A DNA stretch of 64,000 nt from UBA4416 sp035439445 (GCA_035439445.1 DAORKG010000008.1:38060-102059); one strand, 5' to 3'. Counted from the first letter of the stretch, positions 24,620 to 34,225 are shown. Notes: generated by a model not told the origin, from the sequence alone. Program-made: numbers and translations.

Positions 24620-25423
24620 ATGAAAATCAATCTAACAAAACCTCTTGCTTTTTTTGACTTAGAAACTACCGGTATTAGTGTTGGAGGCGATCGAATTGTA
24701 GAGATATCGATTGTGAGAGTAAATATTGATAATACAACAGATATACTAACTAAAAGAGTCAATCCGGGTATTCCAATCCCTGAATTTTCATCAAAAATTC
24801 ATGGGATCTATGATAAAGATGTGGTAGATTGTCCAAGTTTTAAAGAGTTAGCACCACAACTAGCACAGTTTTTAAATAATTGCGATTTAGCAGGATTTAA
24901 CTCCAATAAATTTGATGTACCATTTTTAGTAGAGGAATTTTTACGTGCAGATATTGATTTTGATTTGAAAAATCGCAAATTAATTGATGTGCAAAATATC
25001 TTTCATTTAATGGAACCTCGAAATTTATCGGCTGCCTATAAATTTTACTGTAATAAACCTCTTGAAAATGCTCATTCTGCAGAAGCAGACACATTAGCTA
25101 CTTATGAGATTTTTAAAGCACAATTAGAACGTTATCAGGACACTGAACTAATAGATGAAAAAGGGAATTCTTACAAACCTGTTAAAAACGACATGAGTAT
25201 CTTAAGTACCTTAACTGCTCGAACTCGCAATGTTGATTTAGCTGGCAGAATTGTATATAATGAAAATAATGTCGAAGTCTTTAATTTTGGTAAACATAAA
25301 GATAAATCGGTAAAAGAAGTTCTGGAAAAAGAGCCTTCCTACTACAGTTGGATGATGCAAGGTGATTTTCCTCTATACACCAAAAAAGTATTGACTCAGA
25401 TTCGTTTGAGTATGAAAAGCTAA
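24620..25423 (+). CDS. DnaQ-like 3'-5' exonuclease with DUF3820-like C-terminus
   Basis: The 267-residue protein has a DEDD exonuclease domain with ExoI FFDLETTGI (Asp13, Glu15), ExoII AGFNSNKFDVPFL (Asp99) and ExoIII HSAEADTLAT (His152, Asp157), so it is the DEDDh type, like DNA polymerase III epsilon or RNase T. The C-terminal 50 residues (VFNFGKHKDKSVKEVLEKEP, YYSWMMQGDFPLYTK) match the small DUF3820/ExoX C-terminal motif seen in exodeoxyribonuclease X relatives. A role in trimming DNA or RNA ends is likely; the substrate is unknown. It starts one base after the ispH stop. Confidence 0.88.
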   Translation: MKINLTKPLAFFDLETTGISVGGDRIVEISIVRVNIDNTTDILTKRVNPGIPIPEFSSKIHGIYDKDVVDCPSFKELAPQLAQFLNNCDLAGFNSNKFDVPFLVEEFLRADIDFDLKNRKLIDVQNIFHLMEPRNLSAAYKFYCNKPLENAHSAEADTLATYEIFKAQLERYQDTELIDEKGNSYKPVKNDMSILSTLTARTRNVDLAGRIVYNENNVEVFNFGKHKDKSVKEVLEKEPSYYSWMMQGDFPLYTKKVLTQIRLSMKS

Positions 25424-25429
25424 ATAAAA

Positions 25430-26002
25430 ATGCACGAACTGGAACCTTTTTATAATTGGCAGCATTTATACATCGCATCGGAGGATGAGGATTCGCCGTT
25501 TTATGGAGCAGAATACAGTGAATTTACATTTAGCAATACAGTTTATAATTACTATATACATCCTCAATGGGATGATATGGGTAGTGAAACTTTGTATCTG
25601 AAAATTTTATTTGTTGATTACGACGAGCATTATGCCATTATTGAGTTAATTGGAGAATGGAACGATGCTATTAATAATGATGTCATGCTTTTAAAACGAG
25701 ATATTATTGATGAATTGGCATTTCATGGCATCAATAAATATATTATCATTGGTGAAAATGTTTTAAATTTTCATCACTCGGATGACTCTTACTACGAAGA
25801 GTGGTTCGAAGATGTTCAGGATAATGATGGATGGATAACTTTTCTTAATTTCAGAGACCATGTTTTAAAGGAGTTTAAACAGGCTAATTTAGACTACTAC
25901 TTTAATACCGGGGGAGAATTAAACGATTTTGAATGGCGAAAATTTTCTCCTGGACAAGTATTTGGAAATATTTCAAAGATAATTTCTAAACGACTAGCGT
26001 AA
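25430..26002 (+). CDS. Conserved hypothetical cytosolic protein
   Basis: The 190-residue acidic protein is rich in Tyr, Trp, Asp and Glu (WQHLYIASEDEDSPFYGAEY, HPQWDDMGSETLYLKILFVD, LIGEWNDAINNDVMLLKRDI, SDDSYYEEWFEDVQDNDGW). It has no signal peptide and no membrane helix. I do not recognise a named domain, but the sequence is complex and coding-like throughout. It starts 6 bp after the exonuclease stop, so it is very likely co-transcribed with ispH and the exonuclease. Confidence 0.78.
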   Translation: MHELEPFYNWQHLYIASEDEDSPFYGAEYSEFTFSNTVYNYYIHPQWDDMGSETLYLKILFVDYDEHYAIIELIGEWNDAINNDVMLLKRDIIDELAFHGINKYIIIGENVLNFHHSDDSYYEEWFEDVQDNDGWITFLNFRDHVLKEFKQANLDYYFNTGGELNDFEWRKFSPGQVFGNISKIISKRLA

Positions 26003-26095
26003 TTTTTAAACCAAAAAGATATTTTCTTGTTAATAGTTAAATGATTTTTTCATTGTTCTAACTATTATATTTATACTGTTTTTTACACTCATATT

Positions 26096-28915
26096 TTGGC
26101 TACTCAAAAAGATATTACCACTCTCAATCCTAAAGAATATATTATTATAAAAGGAGCTCGCATGCATAACCTTAAAGGTATTGATGTGGCATTACCTCGT
26201 AATAAATTTATTGTGATTACAGGATTATCAGGATCTGGGAAATCATCTTTAGCTTTTGATACTTTGTATGCTGAGGGGCAACGCCGTTATGTGGAAAGTT
26301 TGTCCGCATACGCTCGTCAGTTTTTAGGTCGTTTAGAAAAACCAAAAGTAGATTATATCAAAGGTATTTCTCCGGCAATTGCTATTGAACAAAAAGTAAT
26401 TTCACGAAATCCACGAAGTACTGTGGGAACTATTACAGAAATTTACGATTACTTAAAACTACTTTATGCTCGTGTTGGAAAAACGTACAGTCCTATTTCT
26501 GGTAAAATTGTAAAGAGAGATTCGGTTACTGATGTGGTTGATTTTGTAAACACATTAAGTAACGACACTAAATGTTTAATCGTTTCTAGATTAATTTTAC
26601 CAAAAGACAGAACTTTAGAGAAACATTTAGAATTACTAAATCAGCAAGGTTTTGCCCGAATTTTAGTAAATAACCAAATCACTAAAATTTCTGACTTTGA
26701 TGCTAAAAAATCAAAAAAAACAGATTCTATATTTTTATTAATTGACAGGATTGTGGTTGATATTACGGATGAGGATTTTCAAAACCGAGTAGCAGATAGC
26801 GTTCAAACAGCATTTTTTGAAGGTAACGGAGAGTGTGATGTATTAATTGAGAAAGAAGACAAATCATATAATACACATCACTTCTCTAATTTATTTGAAG
26901 CAGATGGAATGTCGTTTGAAGAACCTGATATGAATTTCTTCAGCTTCAATAATCCAATTGGGGCTTGTAAAACCTGTGAAGGTTTTGGAAGCATTATTGG
27001 CATTGATCCTGATTTAGCTATTCCTAACAAAAGTATTTCGGTTTACGACAATGCGGTTGCTTGCTGGAATGGAGAAACTATGTCATATTACAAAAATCAG
27101 TTAGTAAAAAGTGCGCATAAATTTGATTTTCCAATTCATAAACCAATTGCTCAATTAACCAAAGCCCAATACAATTTACTATGGAGTGGTAACGAACATT
27201 TTGAAGGCATCACCGCTTTCTTTAAAATGCTGGAAAAAGAGAGCTACAAAATTCAGTATAGAGTAATGTTAGCGCGTTACCGTGGAAAAACAACTTGCCC
27301 TGATTGCAATGGCACTCGTTTACGTAAAGACGCTAATTATGTGAAGGTTGGTGATATGGGTATTTCTGAGTTGGTATTAATGCCTGTTTCAGAAGTTCGA
27401 GAATTTTTTAAGAAATTGAAATTAAATGAACATGATACCTCTATTGCCAAACGTTTATTAATTGAAATTAATAGTCGTTTACAATTTTTATCTGATGTTG
27501 GTTTAGGATATTTAAGTTTAAATCGTGTGGCGAATACTTTAAGTGGTGGAGAAAGCCAACGTATCAACTTAGCTACATCTTTAGGAAGTAGTTTAGTGGG
27601 CAGTTTATATATTTTAGATGAACCAAGCATTGGCTTACACTCAAGAGATACTGAACGCTTAACAGGTGTTTTAAAATCATTAAAAGCGCAAGGCAATACC
27701 GTTATTGTTGTTGAACATGATGAGGACATAATGAATGCAGCAGATGAAATTATTGACATTGGTCCTGAAGCCGGAACAAATGGTGGCACTCTTGTTTTTC
27801 AAGGAAATCAAAAAGATTTATTAAAAGATTCAAATAGTTTTACGGCGAAATATTTAACCAATAAGTTAAAAATAGAAGTTCCACAAACTCGTCGTAAATG
27901 GAAAGAGTTTATTGAAGTTCATAATGCAACTGAACATAATCTTAAAAATGTTTCTGTCAAATTCCCATTAAATACTTTATGTTGTGTAACGGGCGTGAGT
28001 GGTTCAGGAAAATCGACATTAATTAAAAAAGTATTATATCCAAACGTCAAAAAACATTTAGAAGGCTATTTTGCAAACGTAAAAAGTGATAAAATTTCGG
28101 GTAGCTTAAAACAAATACAGCACGTTGAGTTTATTGATCAAAATCCAATTGGCAAATCATCTCGTAGTAACCCTGTAACTTACACCAAAGCTTACGATGA
28201 AATCCGTAATTTATTTTCAGAACAATCATTAGCGAAAGTTCGAAATTACAAACCTTCACATTTTTCTTTTAACGTAGATGGTGGACGATGCGAAGTATGT
28301 GAAGGAGAAGGTACTATTACCGTTGAAATGCAATTCATGGCAGATATCTCATTGCCATGTGAGGCTTGTAATAGCAAACGCTTTAAGGCAGAAACATTAG
28401 AAATTTTGTTTAAAGGTAAATCCATTGCTGATGTCTTAGAAATGACCATTGATGATGCTGTAGAATTTTTCACTCAGGATAAAGACAATCGTACCTGCAA
28501 AAAGATCATCGAACGCTTAAAACCCTTACAAGAGGTTGGCTTAGGATATGTGCAATTGGGACAATCATCCAGTACTTTGAGCGGTGGCGAAGCTCAACGT
28601 ATTAAACTGGCTACTTTTTTAATTGGTGGCAGCACAACTACCCAAACACTTTTTATTTTTGATGAACCAACAACCGGTTTACATTTTCATGATGTGGCTA
28701 AATTATTAAAATCATTTAATGCTCTTATTGACAGAGGCCATTCAATTATTGTCATTGAGCATAATTTAGACGTGATTAAATGTGCCGACTGGATTATTGA
28801 TATTGGTCCAGAAGGAGGTGAAGAAGGTGGAAATATAGTTGCTCAAGGAACTCCGGAAGATGTAGCTAAAAACAAAGAAAGCTATACAGCTAAGTATCTA
28901 AAGGAAAAATTATAA
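26096..28915 (+). CDS. uvrA: UvrA excinuclease ATPase subunit
   Basis: UvrA finds bulky DNA lesions and passes them to UvrB in nucleotide excision repair. The 939-residue protein has two ABC ATPase halves: Walker A GLSGSGKS (43-50) with LSGGESQRINLATSLGS, and GVSGSGKST with LSGGEAQRIKLATFLIGG. Zinc-binding segments include TCPDCNGTRLRKD and CEVCEGEGTITVEMQF ... CEACNSKRF. The start codon appears to be TTG at 26096; no ATG fits before the conserved YIIIKGARMHNLKGIDV. Length is typical. A broken small gene follows immediately. Confidence 0.97.
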   Translation: MATQKDITTLNPKEYIIIKGARMHNLKGIDVALPRNKFIVITGLSGSGKSSLAFDTLYAEGQRRYVESLSAYARQFLGRLEKPKVDYIKGISPAIAIEQKVISRNPRSTVGTITEIYDYLKLLYARVGKTYSPISGKIVKRDSVTDVVDFVNTLSNDTKCLIVSRLILPKDRTLEKHLELLNQQGFARILVNNQITKISDFDAKKSKKTDSIFLLIDRIVVDITDEDFQNRVADSVQTAFFEGNGECDVLIEKEDKSYNTHHFSNLFEADGMSFEEPDMNFFSFNNPIGACKTCEGFGSIIGIDPDLAIPNKSISVYDNAVACWNGETMSYYKNQLVKSAHKFDFPIHKPIAQLTKAQYNLLWSGNEHFEGITAFFKMLEKESYKIQYRVMLARYRGKTTCPDCNGTRLRKDANYVKVGDMGISELVLMPVSEVREFFKKLKLNEHDTSIAKRLLIEINSRLQFLSDVGLGYLSLNRVANTLSGGESQRINLATSLGSSLVGSLYILDEPSIGLHSRDTERLTGVLKSLKAQGNTVIVVEHDEDIMNAADEIIDIGPEAGTNGGTLVFQGNQKDLLKDSNSFTAKYLTNKLKIEVPQTRRKWKEFIEVHNATEHNLKNVSVKFPLNTLCCVTGVSGSGKSTLIKKVLYPNVKKHLEGYFANVKSDKISGSLKQIQHVEFIDQNPIGKSSRSNPVTYTKAYDEIRNLFSEQSLAKVRNYKPSHFSFNVDGGRCEVCEGEGTITVEMQFMADISLPCEACNSKRFKAETLEILFKGKSIADVLEMTIDDAVEFFTQDKDNRTCKKIIERLKPLQEVGLGYVQLGQSSSTLSGGEAQRIKLATFLIGGSTTTQTLFIFDEPTTGLHFHDVAKLLKSFNALIDRGHSIIVIEHNLDVIKCADWIIDIGPEGGEEGGNIVAQGTPEDVAKNKESYTAKYLKEKL

Positions 28916-29051
28916 AAGCATTACTATTTAATCAGGATTTTTTAGGCGAACAAGATTTTAAAAACGAAGTATACATAACGTATATGAGGCTTTTAAAATT
29001 GAAGTTCAACGACAAAAAGACTATTTAATAGTGATGCTTACAAGTTTTTAA
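28912..29051 (+). pseudogene. Frameshifted remnant of a small gene downstream of uvrA
   Basis: Beginning at 28912 (ATA where ATG would be expected) a frame reads KALLFNQDFLGEQDFKNEVY, then breaks at a TATA step near 28981. In the next frame a coding-like run YEAFKIEVQRQKDYLIVMLT continues to a TAA at 29051. Removing one TA pair joins both into a single frame of about 45 codons. I cannot name the protein. The balanced amino acid use in both halves argues that this was a real small gene, now lost through a start-codon change and a 2-bp slip. It could also be a gene fragment left by a deletion. Confidence 0.5.
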
Positions 29052-29127
29052 AAACCTATTAACAACCCTTTCTCATTCCTTAAATAATTCGCACCTTTGA
29101 CTTTTAGAAAAATCTTTCTAAAAATCT

Positions 29128-30243
29128 ATGCAACTTAAATATCAAACTAAGCCTAAAGCCATTCTTTTACTAGAAGATGGTAAAGTTTTTGAAGGCAAAG
29201 CCGCAGGAAAAATCGGCACTACTACCGGAGAAATTTGTTTTAACACAGGAATGACCGGTTATCAGGAAATTTACACAGATCCTTCTTATTTTGGACAAAT
29301 TATCGTCATGAATAATGTTCATGTTGGTAACTATGGTATTGAAGCTAGTGAGATAGAAAGCGACAGTATCAAAATTTCGGGCATGATTTGTAAAAAGTTC
29401 AATAATGGTTTTTCTCGTAAACGTGCTCAACAATCTTTACAAGAGTATTTCGAAAAAGACGGAGTTGTTGCCATCAGTGACGTAGATACACGTGCTATTG
29501 TTCGTTATATCAGAGATAAAGGGGCTATGAACTGTATTATCTCTTCTGACAATTCTGATATCGAAACTTTAAAAGCGCAGTTAGCAAAAGTTCCTAAAAT
29601 GGAAGGTTTAGAGTTGTCCTCTAAAGTTGCGACTACTACTGCTTATAATTTTGGAGAACCAACATCACCGTACAAAGTTGCCGTTTTAGATTTTGGTGTT
29701 AAGAAAAACATCCTTCGTTCATTAGCAGAAAGAGGTTGTTACTTAAAGGTTTTCCCTATGAAATCTACAGTAAAGGATATTTTAGATTTCAATCCGGATG
29801 GTATCATGTTAAGTAACGGACCTGGAGATCCGGGTGTTATGAAAGATGAAATCGCCTTAATTAAAGAATTAGTTGCGACCGGAAAGCCTGTTTTTGGAAT
29901 CTGCCTAGGTCACCAATTATTAGCTCAATCTCAAGGTATTTCAACTTATAAAATGCATGCAGGACACCGTGGAATCAATCACCCTGTAAAAAATATCATT
30001 ACCGGTAAATCTGAAATTACTTCTCAAAATCACGGCTTTACAGTAAATGCTGATGATATTGCAAAAAATCCAAATATCGAGATTACTCATATTAACTTAA
30101 ATGACAATACCATTGAAGGTATCCGCATAAAGAATAAACCAGTATTCTCAGTACAATACCACCCTGAGGCTTGCCCAGGTCCATTAGATGCGCGTTACTT
30201 ATTTGATGATTTCGTAAGTTATATCAAAGCTTCTAAAAAGTAA
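29128..30243 (+). CDS. carA: Carbamoyl-phosphate synthase small subunit CarA
   Basis: CarA is the glutaminase subunit that feeds ammonia to CarB for carbamoyl phosphate, used in pyrimidine and arginine synthesis. The 371-residue protein has the N-terminal CPSase domain (AILLLEDGKVFEGKAAG, GEICFNTGMTGYQEIYTDPSY) and the class I glutaminase domain with Cys259 in GICLGHQLL and the His345/Glu347 pair in QYHPEACPGP. Length is normal. carB is not adjacent: der follows after a terminator. Confidence 0.96.
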   Translation: MQLKYQTKPKAILLLEDGKVFEGKAAGKIGTTTGEICFNTGMTGYQEIYTDPSYFGQIIVMNNVHVGNYGIEASEIESDSIKISGMICKKFNNGFSRKRAQQSLQEYFEKDGVVAISDVDTRAIVRYIRDKGAMNCIISSDNSDIETLKAQLAKVPKMEGLELSSKVATTTAYNFGEPTSPYKVAVLDFGVKKNILRSLAERGCYLKVFPMKSTVKDILDFNPDGIMLSNGPGDPGVMKDEIALIKELVATGKPVFGICLGHQLLAQSQGISTYKMHAGHRGINHPVKNIITGKSEITSQNHGFTVNADDIAKNPNIEITHINLNDNTIEGIRIKNKPVFSVQYHPEACPGPLDARYLFDDFVSYIKASKK

Positions 30244-30278
30244 TTGGGTAATATACCTTTTTAATGATTCTTAAACTT

Positions 30279-30302
30279 AAAAGCCTAATTTTTAGGCTTT
30301 TT
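30279..30302 (+). terminator. carA terminator
   Basis: AAAAGCCTAA pairs with TTAGGCTTTT, with a T-run, 36 bp after the carA stop. It lies inside the open frame upstream of the der start, which argues against a start before it. Confidence 0.82.
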
Positions 30303-30305
30303 TGT

Positions 30306-30313
30306 TACCTTTG
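30306..30313 (+). promoter_or_regulatory. der -7 element, 7 nt before the start codon
   Basis: TACCTTTG fits TAnnTTTG and lies just after the carA terminator. It leaves only a few bases of leader before ATG at 30321. No clear TTTG is present at -33. Confidence 0.45.
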
Positions 30314-30320
30314 CGGCATT

Positions 30321-31631
30321 ATGCCAAATTTAGTAGCCATTGTTGGTCGTCCTAACGTAGGAAAATCGACCCTTTTTAATAGATTAACCGAAACCCGTGA
30401 AGCCATTGTTGACGATGAGCCGGGGGTTACTCGTGATAGACACTATGGTAAATCAAGCTGGAACGGCGTTGAATTTTCTGTAGTTGACACAGGTGGATAC
30501 ATCAAAGGAAGTGATGATATTTTTGAAGAAGAAATCAGAAAACAAGTTCAAATTGCTGTAAATGAATGCACTAGCATTTTATTTATGACAGATGTAACAG
30601 ATGGAGTTACTGATTTTGATAAGGATGTTGCCAACATTGTAAGAAGAAGTAAAAAGCCTGTTTTATTAGTTGTCAATAAAGTAGATAACAGTGACCGAAA
30701 TTCTTATGCCGGCGAATTTTACGAGCTAGGCTTGGGTGATCCATTTTGTATTTCATCAAACAGTGGTGCTGGCACCGGTGATTTATTAGATGCGTTAGTG
30801 AAAACGTTTCCTGAAGATTTAGGAGCTATAGAAGATAGTCACTTACCTAAAATTGCTATTGTTGGTCGTCCAAACGTTGGTAAATCTTCTTTAACTAATG
30901 CTTTATTAGGAGAAGACAGAAATATTGTAACATCTGTTGCAGGCACTACAAGAGATACGATACATACACGATATAATAAATTCGGATATGATTTCTTACT
31001 AATAGATACCGCAGGTATGCGTAAGAAAGCAAAAGTACATGAGGATATTGAGTTTTATAGTGTGATGCGCACTATCAATGCTATAGAAAACTCTGATGTA
31101 TGTGTATTAATGATTGATGCTACTTTAGGTCTAGAATCTCAAGATTTAAATATCATTCACTTAATTGTGAAAAATCATAAAGGAATTGTTGTTGTGGTGA
31201 ATAAATGGGATTTAGTTGAAGATAAAAATACCATGACAACCAAAATGTTTGAAGAGAAAATCAGAGAAAGTATGGCGCCTTTCAGAGATGTACCTATCAT
31301 CTTCACTTCTGTTACCGAAAAACAACGTATCATGAAAGTGATTGAAGTTGCCATGGAAGTTTACGAAAACAAATCCGCTAAAATTCCTACAAGTAAATTA
31401 AACGAATACTTCTTACCATTAATTGAACACTTCCCGCCACCAGCCGTGAAAGGGAAACTTGTGAAGATTAAATATGTAACTCAAATTAAAGACACTTGTG
31501 CATTTGTATTTTTCTGTAATTCACCTCAATATTTAACAGATGCTTACAAACGTTTCTTAGAAAATAAATTTCGTGAAAGCTTTAATTTCCACGGTGTTCC
31601 TTTATCATTTTATTTCAGAGCTAAAAGTTAA
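30321..31631 (+). CDS. der: Ribosome biogenesis GTPase Der (EngA)
   Basis: Der is a double GTPase needed to mature the 50S ribosomal subunit. I place the start at ATG 30321 (MPNLVAIVGRPNVGKS). The same frame is open back to ATG 30264, but those codons run through the carA terminator and the -7 element and give an atypical N-terminus. The 436-residue product has two G domains, each with GRPNVGKS, a G2/G3 pair (TRDR ... DTGGY; TTRDT ... DTAGM) and NKxD (VNKVDNSD; VNKWDLVED), then a KH-like C-terminal domain. Length fits the family. Confidence 0.96.
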   Translation: MPNLVAIVGRPNVGKSTLFNRLTETREAIVDDEPGVTRDRHYGKSSWNGVEFSVVDTGGYIKGSDDIFEEEIRKQVQIAVNECTSILFMTDVTDGVTDFDKDVANIVRRSKKPVLLVVNKVDNSDRNSYAGEFYELGLGDPFCISSNSGAGTGDLLDALVKTFPEDLGAIEDSHLPKIAIVGRPNVGKSSLTNALLGEDRNIVTSVAGTTRDTIHTRYNKFGYDFLLIDTAGMRKKAKVHEDIEFYSVMRTINAIENSDVCVLMIDATLGLESQDLNIIHLIVKNHKGIVVVVNKWDLVEDKNTMTTKMFEEKIRESMAPFRDVPIIFTSVTEKQRIMKVIEVAMEVYENKSAKIPTSKLNEYFLPLIEHFPPPAVKGKLVKIKYVTQIKDTCAFVFFCNSPQYLTDAYKRFLENKFRESFNFHGVPLSFYFRAKS

Positions 31632-31639
31632 GTAGCATC

Positions 31640-32587
31640 ATGATTAAGTCAATTAATATTTGTTTAGGATTGATGTGTGTATTAGTAAATACACTTTTTT
31701 CTCAAGAATTAAATGGCTTTGTAAAAGATAAAAATCAAAAAGGAATTCCTTATGTTAACATAGGTATTCCAGCTAAAGCATTTGGAATTATTACCGATGA
31801 AAATGGCTCTTTTAAATTTAAAATCACTACCGAAAAAGATAATGATACATTACAAATAACTTCAATTGGTTATTTTCCGGCAGTAATTAGTATTGCAGAT
31901 TTTAAAAAGTCATGTTCTCAAAATACTCCCATAATTTTAAGTGAAGAAGTTTATCAGTTAGAAACTACAACCGTAAGACCAGACGAATACGAAACCAAAG
32001 TATTAGGTACAACTACTGTTGCTAATTTGGAATGCGTTAATTTAAGCGGATTAAGACAAAAAGATACCGCATCCATTCGAAGATACAAAGAAAAAGGTTT
32101 AAGCGAGAAGTCTGCAGGAATTGAAATTGGAAATAAAATTTCAATCAAAAAGGGGCAACAAACTTTCATTGACAAAATACAATTTAAAGCTTGTTTAGGA
32201 GAAAATGACACTGCCATATTCCGTATCAATATTTACTCAGAAGGAAAAACAACTAAACGGGTATTAACTCCTATTGGAATGGTAAAAGTGATTAATTCTA
32301 ACAATGAATTAAAAGAACCAATTATTATAAAATCTATAGGCAAAACTCAAGTGCACGAAATCGATGTGTCAAAACAAAACATTGAAGTTACTGATGACTT
32401 CATCATAGCATTAGAATGTATCTACGCGTCTAATTCACAAATGAATATAGGTGCTAAGCCTGCCATGTTTGGTTCTACTGATTTATTAATCAGAGAAAGT
32501 ATTATGGATGAATGGGTAAAAGTTCCAATGATTAACCTAACATTTATTGCGGCTACTGTTACTTACAAAAAGAAAAGTAAAAAGTAG
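31640..32587 (+). CDS. Secreted protein with carboxypeptidase-regulatory-like (DUF4480-type) domain
   Basis: The 315-residue protein begins with a signal peptide (INICLGLMCVLVNTLFSQ). It is followed by an N-terminal beta-sandwich resembling the carboxypeptidase D regulatory-like domain (LNGFVKDKNQKGIPYVNIGI, GIITDENGSFKFKI, LQITSIGYFPAVI), common at the start of Bacteroidota outer-membrane and secreted proteins. The rest (about 110-310) is beta-rich and of unknown function, with no TonB-dependent barrel behind it. It starts 8 bp after der, but there is no functional link I can see. Confidence 0.72.
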   Translation: MIKSINICLGLMCVLVNTLFSQELNGFVKDKNQKGIPYVNIGIPAKAFGIITDENGSFKFKITTEKDNDTLQITSIGYFPAVISIADFKKSCSQNTPIILSEEVYQLETTTVRPDEYETKVLGTTTVANLECVNLSGLRQKDTASIRRYKEKGLSEKSAGIEIGNKISIKKGQQTFIDKIQFKACLGENDTAIFRINIYSEGKTTKRVLTPIGMVKVINSNNELKEPIIIKSIGKTQVHEIDVSKQNIEVTDDFIIALECIYASNSQMNIGAKPAMFGSTDLLIRESIMDEWVKVPMINLTFIAATVTYKKKSKK

Positions 32588-32656
32588 GTTTGTAATTCTC
32601 CCGTATCTTTTTAAACCGTCATGAGTTATAGTTTTAAACCACTAAACTTATGAATC

Positions 32657-33517
32657 ATGAAAACTTACACCTTACTTATCTTTGCTATATGTTTTATGAG
32701 CAAAGGATTAGCATCATTTCCAGGAGACACAATTAAACCAAAGCCCATAAATCCTTCAAACCCCTGCGATGTTTATGACAAACAAAACATTGGAAATAGA
32801 CGCCCAATAAGTTATACTAGCTTACGAGAAAGTGATGTTGCCTGGCAAAAAAGAGTATGGAGAGATATTGATATGAGAGAAAAACAAAATCAGCCTTTGT
32901 ATTATCCACTCGAATACAATGCTTGTCGTTCTTCTTTATTTCAAACGATTACACGACAAATTTTGACAGGTAACATCATTGCTTTTAAAGATGAAGATTT
33001 TCTTATCCCCTACAATGATGTTGAAATAAGAAATAAACTCGTGAAAAGAGATACGGTACCTCAAATAACTTACAATGAATTAGGAGAAGAACTCCCTCCT
33101 ATTATGGTTCCTACGGTTGATTCCACAAGTATTTATGAACGTGTCATTAAATTTAGAGTAAAAGAAGACTGGTATTTTGACAGACAAAAATCAAGTTTAG
33201 AAGTTCGCATCGTTGGCTTAGCAGCTATTGAATATAATGCCGAACGAGACTATTACCGGGAATTGTATTGGGTGTATTTCCCTTCTTGCCGCCCCTACTT
33301 CGCACGTAATGATGTATATAATTTCAAAAATGATGCAGAACGAAGAAGCTTAGATGACATTTTTTGGAAGCGACAATTTTCAAGCACAATAGTTAAAGAA
33401 TCAAATGTACAAGACCGTTACATTGACCAATACTTACACGGTATTGATGCTTTAGTTGAATCTGATAAAATTAAAATGGATATTTTTGAATGGGAACATG
33501 ACTTATGGCATCATTAA
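32657..33517 (+). CDS. gldN: GldN-like gliding motility / T9SS protein
   Basis: GldN (PorN) forms, with GldK, the periplasmic ring of the type IX secretion system. The 286-residue protein has a signal peptide (TLLIFAICFMSKGLASF), then the family sequence: SLRESDVAWQKRVWRDIDMR, EKQNQPLYYPLE, VKEDWYFDRQKSSLEVRIVG, LYWVYFPSCRPYFARNDVYN and SLDDIFWKRQFSSTIVKESN. Normally gldN ends a gldK-gldL-gldM-gldN operon. Here it stands alone between der and a DUF1801-type gene, with its own terminator. It may be the only copy, moved away, or a second paralogue. Confidence 0.85.
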   Translation: MKTYTLLIFAICFMSKGLASFPGDTIKPKPINPSNPCDVYDKQNIGNRRPISYTSLRESDVAWQKRVWRDIDMREKQNQPLYYPLEYNACRSSLFQTITRQILTGNIIAFKDEDFLIPYNDVEIRNKLVKRDTVPQITYNELGEELPPIMVPTVDSTSIYERVIKFRVKEDWYFDRQKSSLEVRIVGLAAIEYNAERDYYRELYWVYFPSCRPYFARNDVYNFKNDAERRSLDDIFWKRQFSSTIVKESNVQDRYIDQYLHGIDALVESDKIKMDIFEWEHDLWHH

Positions 33518-33526
33518 ATTTTAATA

Positions 33527-33558
33527 AAAAATCCCCAACAAATTTGTTGGGGATTTTT
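33527..33558 (+). terminator. gldN-like gene terminator
   Basis: A perfect hairpin with arms AAAAATCCCCAACAAA and TTTGTTGGGGATTTTT, 9 bp after the stop. Confidence 0.9.
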
Positions 33559-33595
33559 GTTATATATTCTATCTTCGATTAATATATAATACATC

Positions 33596-34216
33596 ATGAA
33601 TCCAAACGTTGATTTATATTTACTGGAAGGCTGCGGACGATGTAAGCTTCACGCTACACCGCAATGTAAAGTACACACCTGGGCCAAAGAATTAGTAGAA
33701 CTTCGCCGAATCGTAAACAGTTGTGGTTTAACCGAAGAGCTCAAATGGAGTATGCCTTGCTATACTTATGGCAAAGCTAATATATTGATGATAACAGCCT
33801 TTAAAGAAAATTGTGTAATTAGCTTTTTTAAAGGTGCACTTTTAAAAGATCCTAAAAAAATACTGCAAGCACTTGGAGAAAACTCACAATCTACAAGAGT
33901 AATCAAGTTTACAGATGTAAAAACAGTTTTAAAACTAGAACCTCTTATTAAGGCTTACATTTTTGAAGCACTCGAAATTGAAAAAGCAGGCTTAAAAGTT
34001 GAAAGTAAAAAAGTATCAGAGTATAATGTACCTGAAGAACTTACTGCTAAGTTTAAAAAAATGCCTGAGTTTAAAAAAGCTTTTAACGCTCTTACACCAG
34101 GAAGACAAAAAGGTTACCTACTTCACTTCTCTCAAGCTAAACAATCAGCCACGCGCGAAGCACGAATACAAAAATACATTCCTTTAATCATGAAAGGAAA
34201 AGGTATTAATGATTAA
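33596..34216 (+). CDS. DUF1801 / YdeI-OmpD-associated family protein
   Basis: The 206-residue protein has a DUF1801-like fold (LRRIVNSCGLTEELKWSMPC, ANILMITAFKENCVISFFKG) and the YdeI C-terminal helix-turn segment (FNALTPGRQKGYLLHFSQAK, TREARIQKYIPLIMKGKG). The N-terminus has a Cys/His cluster, C13-C16-H19-C24-H27 in LEGCGRCKLHATPQCKVH, that could bind a metal. The family is widespread and cytosolic with no settled function; it is related in fold to iron chaperone frataxin-like proteins. Confidence 0.8.
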   Translation: MNPNVDLYLLEGCGRCKLHATPQCKVHTWAKELVELRRIVNSCGLTEELKWSMPCYTYGKANILMITAFKENCVISFFKGALLKDPKKILQALGENSQSTRVIKFTDVKTVLKLEPLIKAYIFEALEIEKAGLKVESKKVSEYNVPEELTAKFKKMPEFKKAFNALTPGRQKGYLLHFSQAKQSATREARIQKYIPLIMKGKGIND

Positions 34217-34225
34217 TCTTTTTCT

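Noticed and set aside
30264..30320. Upstream extension of der to an earlier ATG
   Set aside because: The extra 19 codons run through the carA terminator hairpin and the -7 element; MPNLVAIVGRPNVGK is the family start.
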